From contig CAZJUP010000003.1 of NCBI GenBank assembly GCA_964549275.1, forward strand, positions 124,001 through 188,000: a DNA stretch of 64,000 nucleotides, written 5' to 3'. Under the pieces are notes generated by a model. It worked only from the letters and a program-made list of their open reading frames with translations, was not told the DNA's origin and did no database searches. This DNA comes from CAZJUP01 sp964549275 (lineage in GTDB: Bacteria > Fidelibacterota > Marinisomatia > Marinisomatales > TCS55). Shown here one piece after another: positions 1-8,405 of the stretch. Position numbers and translations under genes: made by a program. How positions within the stretch are numbered: position 1 is the first letter of the stretch; each line of letters opens with the position of its first letter.

Positions 1-681
1 GCTGCTCTTGGACACGAGAGCGATGACTTCGATGAAGAAATGACCGCCGCAGAATCCCTCATCGCCTCACTGAAATCTTCCCTGGAAAAAAGCGGCGTTG
101 AAGTGGATGAAAAAGAAGCAAAATACGAATCTCAAAAAGAAAAAGATATTGCATATCTGAAAGATGCTTTTCATTCCAATCAAAAAAGCCTGGGATTCCA
201 GGAGGAGTGGAAAGGACAGGGGTTACAATTATTGCGCTGGCATTATCGGACAAGCTTAGCTCGATATTTTAATGACCCCGTGAAAATCGAACCCATGATT
301 AATGCTATTACGAAAAGTACCCATTTGGCTTTTGCTATTGTGATTGGTTTAATGGGCATCTTGTTAATTGGGGCAAGAAAAACAAATGGCCTATTTCATT
401 ATGGACTGGCGGCTCTTCCCATAACACTCCCTGGTATCTTTGTCCTCATTTATTCGATTTGGCTTGGATGGTATGGCCATAACATGAATGACATGGGCGC
501 ATTCACTCTTAAACCTTTTATGCCAACAGTATTTGGGCAGGGAAAAGTTGCACAGTTTACGACCAACTCATACCCTCATATCGGTTTTTTCGTCATGTTG
601 TTATTTTCCGTACTGCTCATTTATGCACTCCTTGCGAAACGCAATCATAACCATGAGATTGCGAAACAGAATACACAATAA
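1..681 (+). CDS. nosB: NosB-like membrane protein, C-terminal part
   Basis: The reading frame is open from the first base, so the gene starts upstream of the window; the first ATG at 40 is probably internal. The visible part has a charged, probably helical stretch (about the first 80 residues) followed by three hydrophobic segments: one after KSTHLAFAIV, one around LPITLPGIFVLIYSIWLGW, and one near the C-terminus (HIGFFVMLLFSVLLIYALLA). In clade II nos clusters nosZ is followed by nosB, a membrane protein of unknown function, and then nosD. The position directly before nosD fits that order. The end overlaps the nosD start by 29 bp, which suggests translational coupling. The name rests on position and topology rather than on a recognised motif, so another nos-linked membrane protein remains possible. 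Confidence 0.55.
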   Translation, partial: AALGHESDDFDEEMTAAESLIASLKSSLEKSGVEVDEKEAKYESQKEKDIAYLKDAFHSNQKSLGFQEEWKGQGLQLLRWHYRTSLARYFNDPVKIEPMINAITKSTHLAFAIVIGLMGILLIGARKTNGLFHYGLAALPITLPGIFVLIYSIWLGWYGHNMNDMGAFTLKPFMPTVFGQGKVAQFTTNSYPHIGFFVMLLFSVLLIYALLAKRNHNHEIAKQNTQ

Positions 682-2005
682 AAGAAAATTGACTCAGAGG
701 ATTGATCGTTTGATCTGTCCTCTGGTCATATTCTTTCTTGTTTCACCTATCAGTGCTGCTTATCCCTCATTTCAGGATTTAGTTGATAAAGCCGGTAAAA
801 ATGCAATTTTAATCCCTGAACCCGGAATTTACTCCGGCCCGGTTATTTTGGAATTTCCCATTACTATTGATGGTCAAAACAAGGTAACTATCGATGCAGG
901 AGGAGAAGGATCGGTTATTTATATCGACACAGACGGTGCAACAGTTAAAGGTCTTCACTTAACTGGTTCCGGTTCCTCTCACAATGATATTGATGCCGGG
1001 GTTCAAGTTCGAGGGAATTTTAACGTGGTAAAAGATAATCGGATTGATAGTTGTCTATTCGGGGTTGACCTTCAACAATCCAATAACTGCATTGTTAGGC
1101 GTAATACAATTTCCTCTCAAGATTTTGATTTAGGGCAGCGTGGAGATGCGATTCGGTTATGGTACAGTTTTAACAATAAAATCGAACACAATACAATTTC
1201 AAACTCTAGAGATATGGTTGTATGGTATTCAGCAGATAATACCATTCGAGGCAACGTAGGGACAGATTGCAGATATTCTCTTCACTTTATGTATTCACGG
1301 TATAATCTGGTAGAAGATAACCAATATTATAACAATGCAGTGGGTATATTTCTTATGTATAGCGACGGTATTAAAGTTCGCAATAATTTTATAGCTCATG
1401 CTGCTGGTGCCACGGGGGTTGGCATTGGATTTAAGGAAACTTCTGAATTAATCATCGAAAACAATAAAGTCCTCTACTGTGCAAGCGGCCTTTATATCGA
1501 TGTGTCACCTTATAATCCGGAAACAATCAATATATTCAATAATAATCTGATAGCCTACAATGGCATCGGGGTGCGCTTTTTAAACGACTGGCAAGGCAAC
1601 GAATTCAAAGAAAATCAGTTTGTAGATAACTTAACCCAAGTTGCTGTCAGTGGCGGTGGAAGTGCAAAACGCCATTTATGGGAAGGAAATTATTGGAGCG
1701 ATTTTGAAGGATTTGACCAATCCAAAGATAAAGTTGGAGATACACCCTATTCACTATTCAGTTATGCAGATCGTCTTTGGCAGGATGTATCTTATGCCCA
1801 ATTTTTTAAAGGGTCTCCTTTGCTTGAAGTTGTAGATTTTTTAGAACGACTTGCTCCTTTTTCTGAACCTCTTCTGGTCTTACAGGATTCAATACCCCGA
1901 ATTACACCATCTGATAAGGAGATTGGTCAAAAAACGAAATCAGGAGCCGAACAGCTATTGGACCTCTTAAATACCCAAAATCCTAAGAATTTGAGAGAAG
2001 AATGA
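653..2005 (+). CDS. nosD: NosD, periplasmic copper-site maturation protein of N2O reductase
   Basis: NosD is a periplasmic right-handed beta-helix (CASH-type) protein that works with the NosFY ABC transporter to assemble the CuZ cluster of NosZ. The 450-residue product begins with a basic stretch and a hydrophobic signal (about residues 1-36, ending near SPISAA). Many short parallel-beta repeats follow, rich in N-x-I and N-N-x-I patterns (NCIVRRNTIS, NKIEHNTIS, NTIRGNV). The C-terminal block contains FFKGSPLLEVVDFLERLAPF. I chose the ATG at 653 because it places the signal peptide correctly; the frame stays open further upstream but only inside nosB coding sequence. It overlaps nosB and is followed closely by nosG. 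A paralogue lies at 6045-7319 on the other strand. Confidence 0.9.
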   Translation: MRLRNRIHNKRKLTQRIDRLICPLVIFFLVSPISAAYPSFQDLVDKAGKNAILIPEPGIYSGPVILEFPITIDGQNKVTIDAGGEGSVIYIDTDGATVKGLHLTGSGSSHNDIDAGVQVRGNFNVVKDNRIDSCLFGVDLQQSNNCIVRRNTISSQDFDLGQRGDAIRLWYSFNNKIEHNTISNSRDMVVWYSADNTIRGNVGTDCRYSLHFMYSRYNLVEDNQYYNNAVGIFLMYSDGIKVRNNFIAHAAGATGVGIGFKETSELIIENNKVLYCASGLYIDVSPYNPETINIFNNNLIAYNGIGVRFLNDWQGNEFKENQFVDNLTQVAVSGGGSAKRHLWEGNYWSDFEGFDQSKDKVGDTPYSLFSYADRLWQDVSYAQFFKGSPLLEVVDFLERLAPFSEPLLVLQDSIPRITPSDKEIGQKTKSGAEQLLDLLNTQNPKNLREE

Positions 2006-2067
2006 TCCCGCTTGTAATCGTAAATTAGACCAATTCCAGAAGGATTCGGAATGGGAAATTGACAAAT

Positions 2068-2862
2068 ATGGTGCAATTGATAACAACACGACGTGGCTTT
2101 TTAAAGAGCTTGGCATTTGGTGCAGGGGTTATTGGTGCTGCTCTATTGGGAATTTTCCCAATTTTAAAGGGCTGGGTAAAAAAATTGCGCCCCCCCGGTG
2201 CATTAGCAGAAGATGAATTTCTGGCTTCTTGTATCAAATGCGGACAATGTGTACAAGTATGTCCTGTGGAAGCCATAGAAATTTCCGATATAACTGATGG
2301 ATTTGGGATAGGCACACCTTACATCAATCCTCGAGACCAAGCTTGTGATTTTTCCTGTGATGGTTTGCAGTGCGTTCTCGCCTGTCCCACCGGTGCCTTA
2401 ACGCATCATATTAATTATCCTCACGAAGCTGAAATGGCTGTAGCTGCTGTTGTCAGACCTGACAGCTGTCTCGCTGCCCAAGGGAAGGGATTTAAAGGGT
2501 TGGCCAGGGGTGAAAATTTTAAGGGAAAACTAAGATACAGTGAAATTGACAGGTGGGAGCCTATTCCTGTCAGCAAACATCCTTATAACTTAGATAGCTG
2601 CGATCTCTGTGTAAGGCAATGTCCGATTGAGATTGACTATGCTCTGTGCGAAGCAGGAACCCCTCCTTCCGGTGAAGAACGACAATGTCCTCCCAAACAC
2701 GCCATCCAAATGAAAGAAATTGATACATCCACAGGTATAGCATATTTACCTGAAATTCTTGATGGATGTGTCGGGTGCGGTGTATGCGAAATGATCTGCC
2801 CGGCTGAGCCACCGGTTATTGTCATGGAAAGTTATCCCGGTTCGGGAAGAGTTTTATCATGA
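2068..2862 (+). CDS. nosG: NosG, NapG-like polyferredoxin with twin-arginine signal
   Basis: NosG is thought to pass electrons from the quinol pool, with the membrane protein NosH, towards nitrous oxide reductase. The N-terminus carries a twin-arginine motif (TTRRGFLKS) and a hydrophobic stretch, so the folded Fe-S protein would be exported by Tat. Several 4Fe-4S motifs are visible: CIKCGQCVQVCP, CDGLQCVLACP, CDLCVRQCP and CVGCGVCEMICP. The ATG at 2068 is chosen; a TTG at 2059 in the same frame is an alternative. The stop overlaps the nosH start in an ATGA, so the two genes are translationally coupled. This is the NapG/NosG family; neighbours decide between them. Confidence 0.85.
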   Translation: MVQLITTRRGFLKSLAFGAGVIGAALLGIFPILKGWVKKLRPPGALAEDEFLASCIKCGQCVQVCPVEAIEISDITDGFGIGTPYINPRDQACDFSCDGLQCVLACPTGALTHHINYPHEAEMAVAAVVRPDSCLAAQGKGFKGLARGENFKGKLRYSEIDRWEPIPVSKHPYNLDSCDLCVRQCPIEIDYALCEAGTPPSGEERQCPPKHAIQMKEIDTSTGIAYLPEILDGCVGCGVCEMICPAEPPVIVMESYPGSGRVLS

Positions 2863-3842
2863 ATTCACTTAGAGAATCATTCGGATTAATCTTTGGAAAT
2901 CGACCAGCCAGACCCAAGCGTACTGACATCTCAGAAGCGGCTCAAAAACTTCACGAACAAAAACGGGGATTATTACCGGAAGATGAAGCTGCTTCTCTCG
3001 AAGAAGCGAAAATAATTCATCGAAAAAAAACAAATTGGCGCAGGAAACGCTGGTCGGTTCTTATTTCTGCCAATTTATTGTTCGTCCTCTCTTACTGGCT
3101 GGATATTCAGGCTCTTGAAGGTGCATTAACCGGATCACGATTTGTAGGATTTCATTTAGCCGACTTAAATGCATCGCTGCAAGTCATGCTGGCCTTTAAG
3201 CAAGTATTGATAAATCTGATTATCGGGACTATCACCATATTCATCGTATGGTGGACTCTAGGTGGCCGCACATTTTGTAGTTGGATTTGCCCCTACCATC
3301 TTTTAGGGGAATGGGCAGAAATCCTTCATAATTATTTATTAAAAAAAGGATGGGCAAAAGAATATACATTTAACCGTAAAACCCGAACTTGGTTATGGTT
3401 GGCTTTTGCTGTGTTGGCCTTTGTTTCGAGTTATACAGTATTCGAAACTATTTCACCTACCGGAATTTTAAGTAGAGCATTGATTTATGGTCCGGGGCTG
3501 GCACTCCTCTGGGTTCTGTTTTTACTACTTTTTGAAATATTTTTCTCTAGACGCGCCTGGTGCCGTTATGCATGTCCTATCGGTTTAACCTACGGAATTG
3601 TTGGGGCCACTTCTCCGATGAAAGTTCAGTATAATTTGACGAATTGCCAAAATGATGGAGAATGCAGAAAAGTCTGTATGGTTCCTCATGTTCTTCATAT
3701 GACTAAACCACAGAGAGCTACTGACACAATTATTGACATTGGTGCAGACTGCACCCGGTGCGGACGATGCGTAGAGGTATGCCCAACTCACTCCCTTACA
3801 TTTAAATTTAAAGGATTACACCCACAAAATGATCCAGCTTAA
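2859..3842 (+). CDS. nosH: NosH, NapH-like membrane ferredoxin quinol oxidase
   Basis: This integral membrane Fe-S protein is expected to oxidise quinol and hand electrons to NosG. It shows a soluble N-terminal region of about 65 residues, then four hydrophobic helices. The two NapH-type cysteine motifs are present on membrane loops (FCSWICPYHL and WCRYACPIGL), and a C-terminal 4Fe-4S motif is CTRCGRCVEVCP. Length (327 aa) is normal to slightly long for NapH-type proteins because of the charged N-terminal extension. It starts inside the nosG stop (ATGA) and its last 14 bp overlap nosF. Confidence 0.85.
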   Translation: MNSLRESFGLIFGNRPARPKRTDISEAAQKLHEQKRGLLPEDEAASLEEAKIIHRKKTNWRRKRWSVLISANLLFVLSYWLDIQALEGALTGSRFVGFHLADLNASLQVMLAFKQVLINLIIGTITIFIVWWTLGGRTFCSWICPYHLLGEWAEILHNYLLKKGWAKEYTFNRKTRTWLWLAFAVLAFVSSYTVFETISPTGILSRALIYGPGLALLWVLFLLLFEIFFSRRAWCRYACPIGLTYGIVGATSPMKVQYNLTNCQNDGECRKVCMVPHVLHMTKPQRATDTIIDIGADCTRCGRCVEVCPTHSLTFKFKGLHPQNDPA

Positions 3843-4683
3843 CTCACTAAAAAAAACTTTCAGGCGAACCCCGGTTTTAAGAGGTATAAACTTAGATTTC
3901 GCAGATGGTGATCGTGTTGCCCTGGTAGGGTCAAACGGAGCAGGGAAAACCACACTAGTTAGATGTCTGTTAGGTCAATATACTTTCGAAGGCAATGTAT
4001 TAGTCAACGGTCTTTCGCCCAGAGAGAATCGAAGAGAAGTATTAAAACATGTGGGGTTTGTTCCGCAACTCCCCCCCCCACTTAAAATGACCGTTGGTCA
4101 ACTCGTTCAATTTGCTTCAGACCTTTGTGATGGCGATCCAAATCACATGTTTTCCGTTGCAGAAAAATTAGGACTAAGAATTTCAGAAGTTCATAACCGT
4201 GTTTTTGTAAAACTTTCCGGTGGAGAAAAACAAAAATTACTGATTGGCATTGCTCTGGGACGAGATTCACATCTTCTTATTCTTGATGAACCTGCAGCCA
4301 ACCTGGACCCGGAAGCCAGACAGGTATTTTTCAATCTTTTAGCCGAGCGGCTAAATCGCGTGACCATGCTCATTTCCAGTCACAGGCTCGATGAAGTAGC
4401 CCCACTTGTGAACCGGGTAGTAGAGCTGGATTTAGGACAAGTGGTTTTGGATGACCATGTAGATGATGTTATAGACCTAAGTAGTGTTTTAGACTGTAAA
4501 ATTCAACTCTCCCAAGACAATGACGCCTTTACTAAATCCATAAAAGAATGGGGGTTTCAACATTATAACAGCCATTGGAAAGGAAAGGTTTCTGGTCCGG
4601 ATAGGTTAAGGTTTCTTGGGGTACTATCCCGTTATGCCGGCCTTATAAAAGGAATAGAAATGAAGGAATCAGAAAATGAATAA
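3829..4683 (+). CDS. nosF: NosF, ABC transporter ATPase for NosZ maturation
   Basis: NosF is the cytoplasmic ATPase of the NosDFY system. The Walker A motif GSNGAGKT is at about residues 34-41, the signature LSGGE at about 128-132 and the Walker B motif LLILDEP at about 148-154. Length is 284 aa, typical for the family, with a C-terminal region beyond the ATPase core. It overlaps nosH at its start and nosL at its end, so it belongs to one tightly coupled operon. The coding sequence contains a run of nine cytosines at 4071-4079, encoding part of a PQLPPPL stretch; a slipped base there would destroy the protein. Confidence 0.9.
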   Translation: MIQLNSLKKTFRRTPVLRGINLDFADGDRVALVGSNGAGKTTLVRCLLGQYTFEGNVLVNGLSPRENRREVLKHVGFVPQLPPPLKMTVGQLVQFASDLCDGDPNHMFSVAEKLGLRISEVHNRVFVKLSGGEKQKLLIGIALGRDSHLLILDEPAANLDPEARQVFFNLLAERLNRVTMLISSHRLDEVAPLVNRVVELDLGQVVLDDHVDDVIDLSSVLDCKIQLSQDNDAFTKSIKEWGFQHYNSHWKGKVSGPDRLRFLGVLSRYAGLIKGIEMKESENE

Positions 4684-5164
4684 AATTCGACATTATTTCA
4701 TTAGTTTTGTTTTTATTATCTTGGTACAAGTTTTCTTTGCCTGTACGCAAAAAGTGGAAACGGGACCTGTTGAAGTCCGTTGGGACAGGGTTATCTGTGA
4801 ACGGTGTAAAATGGCTGTAAGCGATCACTATTATTCAGCCCAAGTTCGGGGAAGTCCAGCAGAGAAAAGAACAAAAGTCTATTTTTTTGATGATTTGGGC
4901 TGTGCCGTAATATGGATGGAAAAGCAAGAATGGAAAACGAATTCTCGAACAGAAATCTGGGTCAACGACTATGAAACTGGAAATTGGCTTGATGCGAAAA
5001 ACGCTTCTTATATAAAAGGAAAAATTACACCTATGGATTTTGGTCTTGGGGCTACAATAGAGGAATCGCTATTGACTATAAACTATGATCAAGCCGTAGA
5101 ATTTATTTACCAAGTACGTGACCGGAAAATGAAACAAATGAAACATAAACACCCGTCGATGTAA
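4676..5164 (+). CDS. nosL: NosL, copper-binding lipoprotein
   Basis: NosL is a periplasmic membrane-anchored copper chaperone that supplies Cu(I) for NosZ maturation. The signal peptide ends in a lipobox with the lipidated cysteine at about residue 23 (VFFAC). The copper-binding motif CERCKM is at residues 41-46, matching the conserved C-x2-C-x-M of NosL. The C-terminal His/Met/Lys-rich tail (KMKQMKHKHPSM) could add metal ligands. It overlaps nosF by 8 bp and is followed 12 bp later by nosY. Confidence 0.9.
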   Translation: MNKIRHYFISFVFIILVQVFFACTQKVETGPVEVRWDRVICERCKMAVSDHYYSAQVRGSPAEKRTKVYFFDDLGCAVIWMEKQEWKTNSRTEIWVNDYETGNWLDAKNASYIKGKITPMDFGLGATIEESLLTINYDQAVEFIYQVRDRKMKQMKHKHPSM

Positions 5165-5176
5165 GAAAGATTAATT

Positions 5177-6004
5177 ATGAAGCATTTATTACGCATGTCC
5201 AGAGCTGATATCGGAGAATCGATACGGTCTCGATGGTTTTTTGTTTATACAATCGTTTTCGGAACTATTATGGTGGGTTTATTGATTTCAGGTTTAACCG
5301 AATCCAGGGTTATGGGTTTTACTGGATTGTCCAGGGTTTTGGTGACCTATATTCAGATTACTATGGCTATCCTGCCTATATTTATGCTTATTACTACAGT
5401 TCGTTCTGTTGTTGGGGACCGTGAAGCAGGTGTGTATGAATATATGCTTTCTCTTCCTGTTGGTCTGGCTGCCTGGTATTGGGGAAAATTAATTGGACGA
5501 TTCGTAGTTGTATTTCTCCCCGTATTGTTGGCCATGGTATTAGCAGTGGGATGGGGGATTATTAAAGGTGTTGATATTCCCCAAGAACAAGTACTGCTGT
5601 ATACCGGGCTTTTGGCCGCCATGATCATCTGCTTTTTGGGAATTGGCATGCTGATCTCTACCTATTCAAAAACCACGGATGTGGCTCAGGGCGCTGCTTT
5701 TCTGGTTTGGTTGATTCTCCTGCTATTTTTAGATCTCATTTTATTGGGCACTCTAATCCGGGAAGGATTACAGGCTGAATTTGCCATTAAAATTGCCCTT
5801 GCAAATCCCCTTCAATCCTTCAGGACTGCAGCCATGCTTCTATTTGATCCTCAATTGGTTTTGCTCGGCCCCTCAGCCTATGTAATTCTGGATTTATTTG
5901 GTCGGGTAGGATATCTCATTTGGGCATTGTTCTATCCCATATTTGTTGGGATTCTATCTGCAGGGATTGGATATTGGGGATTTCGACGCGGTGATTTTTC
6001 ATAG
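5177..6004 (+). CDS. nosY: NosY, ABC-2 type permease
   Basis: NosY is the membrane subunit that pairs with NosF; NosDFY is needed for the CuZ site. The 275-residue protein has a short cytoplasmic N-terminus and about six hydrophobic segments typical of ABC-2 permeases, with the conserved region VVGDREAGVYEYMLSLPV after the second helix. It is the last gene of the nos run on this strand. The 40-bp gap to the convergent nosD paralogue holds no convincing terminator hairpin. Confidence 0.88.
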   Translation: MKHLLRMSRADIGESIRSRWFFVYTIVFGTIMVGLLISGLTESRVMGFTGLSRVLVTYIQITMAILPIFMLITTVRSVVGDREAGVYEYMLSLPVGLAAWYWGKLIGRFVVVFLPVLLAMVLAVGWGIIKGVDIPQEQVLLYTGLLAAMIICFLGIGMLISTYSKTTDVAQGAAFLVWLILLLFLDLILLGTLIREGLQAEFAIKIALANPLQSFRTAAMLLFDPQLVLLGPSAYVILDLFGRVGYLIWALFYPIFVGILSAGIGYWGFRRGDFS

Positions 6005-6044
6005 TTATATTTTAAGAGAATAATTTATATGACTAAGGAGTGGT

Positions 6045-7319
6045 TTATTTTTTTCCCGGAAAGGTATGGTGAATCATTCTTGGATTTTCATCTCTTAGTA
6101 CGAGCGGAGGGTCAAGAAATGGGGCCAATCTTTCCATAAAATCAATCATTTCTAACAAAGGCGATCCTCGAAAAAATCGCGCCATTTCCCTATCCATCCA
6201 CAGTTGCTCTGAATACAAATAAATTTCAAATGGCAAATCTCCTGATTGATTATTGTCCAAGTCAAAGCCTACATAATTATCCCAGTAATTCTCGCACCAA
6301 TCATTTTCAACTGCTGCGGACGGGTGGGTAACAACCACGTCTTGGAAATTACCCTTAAATACGTTCCGATTGATTATATGTCCGCCTCGATCTCCATAAA
6401 GATAGATGGCCACATCGTTGTAAGCGAATGTATTTTCTTTCAAAATAATAATATTTTCGGGGAAAATAGGTGCATTAGCTGTTAATCCAATTGCACAATC
6501 TAAAATAGTGTTTTCCTCAACTAAAATCTGTGAGCTCCCCTTTACTGCAATCGCACTCCCACGCAACTTATTCTGGTGTTTTATTTCATTCTTTTCAATA
6601 AATAACGAATCAGAGTAAATACCAATTATTCCATGTTCATTGTTAACAAATGTATTGTTTGATATCATACACGATGGGGAATAAATCAGTTCAATTCCTA
6701 TTCTGGAGTTGGACATAAAATTATTTGAAAAAATATTTAATGGGGAATTTGTAAAGACAATATCCCTAACGTCATTCAGTCTATTTCCTTCTAGAATATT
6801 ATGTCGACTATTCCACAATCTAATCCCTTCCCCTTTTAAAGTGAGATCGTTTTGTATGGATTGAATATAATTATTAAGGATTCGATTTTTTTCACCATTT
6901 TTAATATGGATTCCAAACAAAACGTTTTCTATAATAGTATTTTCTATAAGAGTGTGACTCGCATCGATTAAAACTCCAGAATGAACTTGATTATGTGAAT
7001 GACCTGAATTAATAATTTTCATATTGCGGATAGTGACACTATCCGCAATGATTTTAATGACCGTGCCCCGATTCTTTCCATCGAGGACAACCTCCCCACC
7101 ACCATCTAGAATGATGGACTTTTTAACGATTAAATTACCTTTATACACACCGGGGAGCGGCTTTAGAATCTTCCCTTCGGAAGTTAAATCTATCCACATT
7201 TGCAAAGTCGATACCTCTTGTGCTGCAAGCATATTTATAAAAAATAAATGCAAAATAAACACAACGAAATGCTGATGATGAAAGCACAGTTTGTTTAATA
7301 GATTAATCTGGAATTGCAA
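6045..7319 (-). CDS. second NosD-like periplasmic beta-helix protein
   Basis: This 424-residue protein is a diverged NosD paralogue facing the nos operon. It shares with nosD (653-2005) the opening GVYKG block, a GIRLWNS repeat and the C-terminal block FFRGSPLLEMIDFMERLAPF. A hydrophobic signal-like segment (HFVVFILHLFFINMLAA) precedes the beta-helix repeats. The only initiation codon that keeps this signal is TTG at 7319; the next ATG would remove most of it, and an in-frame stop lies three codons upstream of the TTG. No clear Shine-Dalgarno is visible. Function is inferred: a second copper-site maturation factor, or a copy specialised for another cuproprotein. The reading frame is intact, so it is not an obvious pseudogene. 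Confidence 0.75.
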   Translation of the reverse strand: MQFQINLLNKLCFHHQHFVVFILHLFFINMLAAQEVSTLQMWIDLTSEGKILKPLPGVYKGNLIVKKSIILDGGGEVVLDGKNRGTVIKIIADSVTIRNMKIINSGHSHNQVHSGVLIDASHTLIENTIIENVLFGIHIKNGEKNRILNNYIQSIQNDLTLKGEGIRLWNSRHNILEGNRLNDVRDIVFTNSPLNIFSNNFMSNSRIGIELIYSPSCMISNNTFVNNEHGIIGIYSDSLFIEKNEIKHQNKLRGSAIAVKGSSQILVEENTILDCAIGLTANAPIFPENIIILKENTFAYNDVAIYLYGDRGGHIINRNVFKGNFQDVVVTHPSAAVENDWCENYWDNYVGFDLDNNQSGDLPFEIYLYSEQLWMDREMARFFRGSPLLEMIDFMERLAPFLDPPLVLRDENPRMIHHTFPGKK

Positions 7320-7757
7320 TGAATACTAGGGTTTAAACATTTCGAAAATTTAGCAGCCAATTTTGCTCTCTGAAATCCCATCCTGATAATTTGAGTACAT
7401 CGCCCTTTTCATAGTTCTAAAACCGATGAGGCATTTTAAGGATTTAAAGGGATTAATTGTAATGAATATTATGGATAATTATACCTTTTTTTCTTGATTC
7501 AATTGCATACATAAGTTTATTTTCCAAGTGATAAAATCTCCTGATTTTGTCCTGAAATAATAGGGTTTGGTTTCCAAACCCTATTATTTACCGGTGTGAA
7601 GGAGATTCCATTGATTTACAGGGAATTTTTTCAGTACTATTGCTTGATAAAAAACTGAAGCAAAAGCCTAAAATAAAGCTTTAACCCTGCATTCGCTGGA
7701 AACGAAACGTATTATAAGATTAAACAAAATTGGGATTTAGAATCTAAACCAGAATCT
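7320..7757. promoter_or_regulatory. divergent intergenic region between nosD-like gene and act operon
   Basis: This 438-bp AT-rich stretch separates the leftward nosD-like gene from the rightward alternative complex III operon, so it should hold both promoters. The clearest structure is the perfect hairpin at 7555-7589. A weaker inverted pair TTGCTT/AAGCAA lies around 7640-7665. I found no open frame of useful size and no canonical FNR box (TTGAT-N4-ATCAA). Confidence 0.5.
7555..7589. repeat. perfect 16-bp inverted repeat with 3-nt loop
   Basis: The arm AATAATAGGGTTTGG is followed by TTT and then its exact complement CCAAACCCTATTATT; one further A-T pair extends the stem to 16 bp. It lies about 170 bp upstream of actA. 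A run of T does not follow on either strand, so it is not a standard intrinsic terminator. It may be a 5' UTR structure, an operator for a dimeric regulator, or a small palindromic repeat. Confidence 0.85.
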
Positions 7758-8405
7758 GTGGCACAATTATTTCCAAAATGGACAAATAAACTCCCCATAT
7801 TTTTTTATGCCGGAACAGTTTCCCTTATCGGCTTTATTTCCTTCGCTTTTTGGTATTGGGGATCTCCGGAGTATACGGATGTGGGATATCGTCCTGTTCA
7901 GCCTATTGAATACAGCCATAAATTTCATGTTGGAGAGTTAAAATTAGATTGCCGATATTGCCATACAAGTGTGGAGGTTTCGGCTTTGGCCGGTGTACCA
8001 CCAACTCAAACTTGCATAAATTGTCATTCTGTTATAAAAAAAGACAGTATGAGTGTTGAAGGAATTACAACCAGTTGGAAAACCGGAATGCCTATTGAAT
8101 GGATTCGGGTCCATAAAGCACCGGATTATGTTTATTTTGACCACAGTGCCCATATCAACGTTGGGGTGGGTTGCAGTTCATGTCACGGCGATGTATCCTC
8201 TATGGAAATTGTATCCCAACAAAAAAGTTTAAGCATGTCATGGTGCTTAGACTGCCATATAAATCCGGAAATGCATCTTCGTCCACCCGACCAAGTTATG
8301 AATACAACCTGGGTTCCACCAGAAGATCAATATACATATGGGTCAAAAATATTACAGGAAAAAAATATCTCACCCACATTAGATTGTTCAGGATGTCATC
8401 GATGA
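7758..8405 (+). CDS. actA: ActA, pentaheme cytochrome c of alternative complex III
   Basis: ActA is the multiheme cytochrome subunit of the quinol-oxidising alternative complex III. Five CxxCH motifs are present (CRYCH, CINCH, CSSCH, CLDCH, CSGCH), the number expected for ActA. A membrane-spanning segment near residues 12-35 anchors the periplasmic domain. The start is GTG at 7758 with only a weak upstream ribosome binding site. The stop overlaps the actB start in an ATGA, tying it to the operon. Confidence 0.92.
   Translation: MAQLFPKWTNKLPIFFYAGTVSLIGFISFAFWYWGSPEYTDVGYRPVQPIEYSHKFHVGELKLDCRYCHTSVEVSALAGVPPTQTCINCHSVIKKDSMSVEGITTSWKTGMPIEWIRVHKAPDYVYFDHSAHINVGVGCSSCHGDVSSMEIVSQQKSLSMSWCLDCHINPEMHLRPPDQVMNTTWVPPEDQYTYGSKILQEKNISPTLDCSGCHR

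Noticed and set aside
488..652. Upstream extension of the nosD frame
   Set aside because: This part overlaps nosB in another frame and would place the signal peptide in the middle of the protein.
7490..7520. TTGATTCAA as an FNR box
   Set aside because: The half-sites are only one base apart; an FNR site needs six bases between TTGA and TCAA.
8171..8401. Upstream extension of the actB frame
   Set aside because: It lies inside actA with its essential CxxCH motifs; the ATGA at 8402 gives the normal ActB N-terminus.
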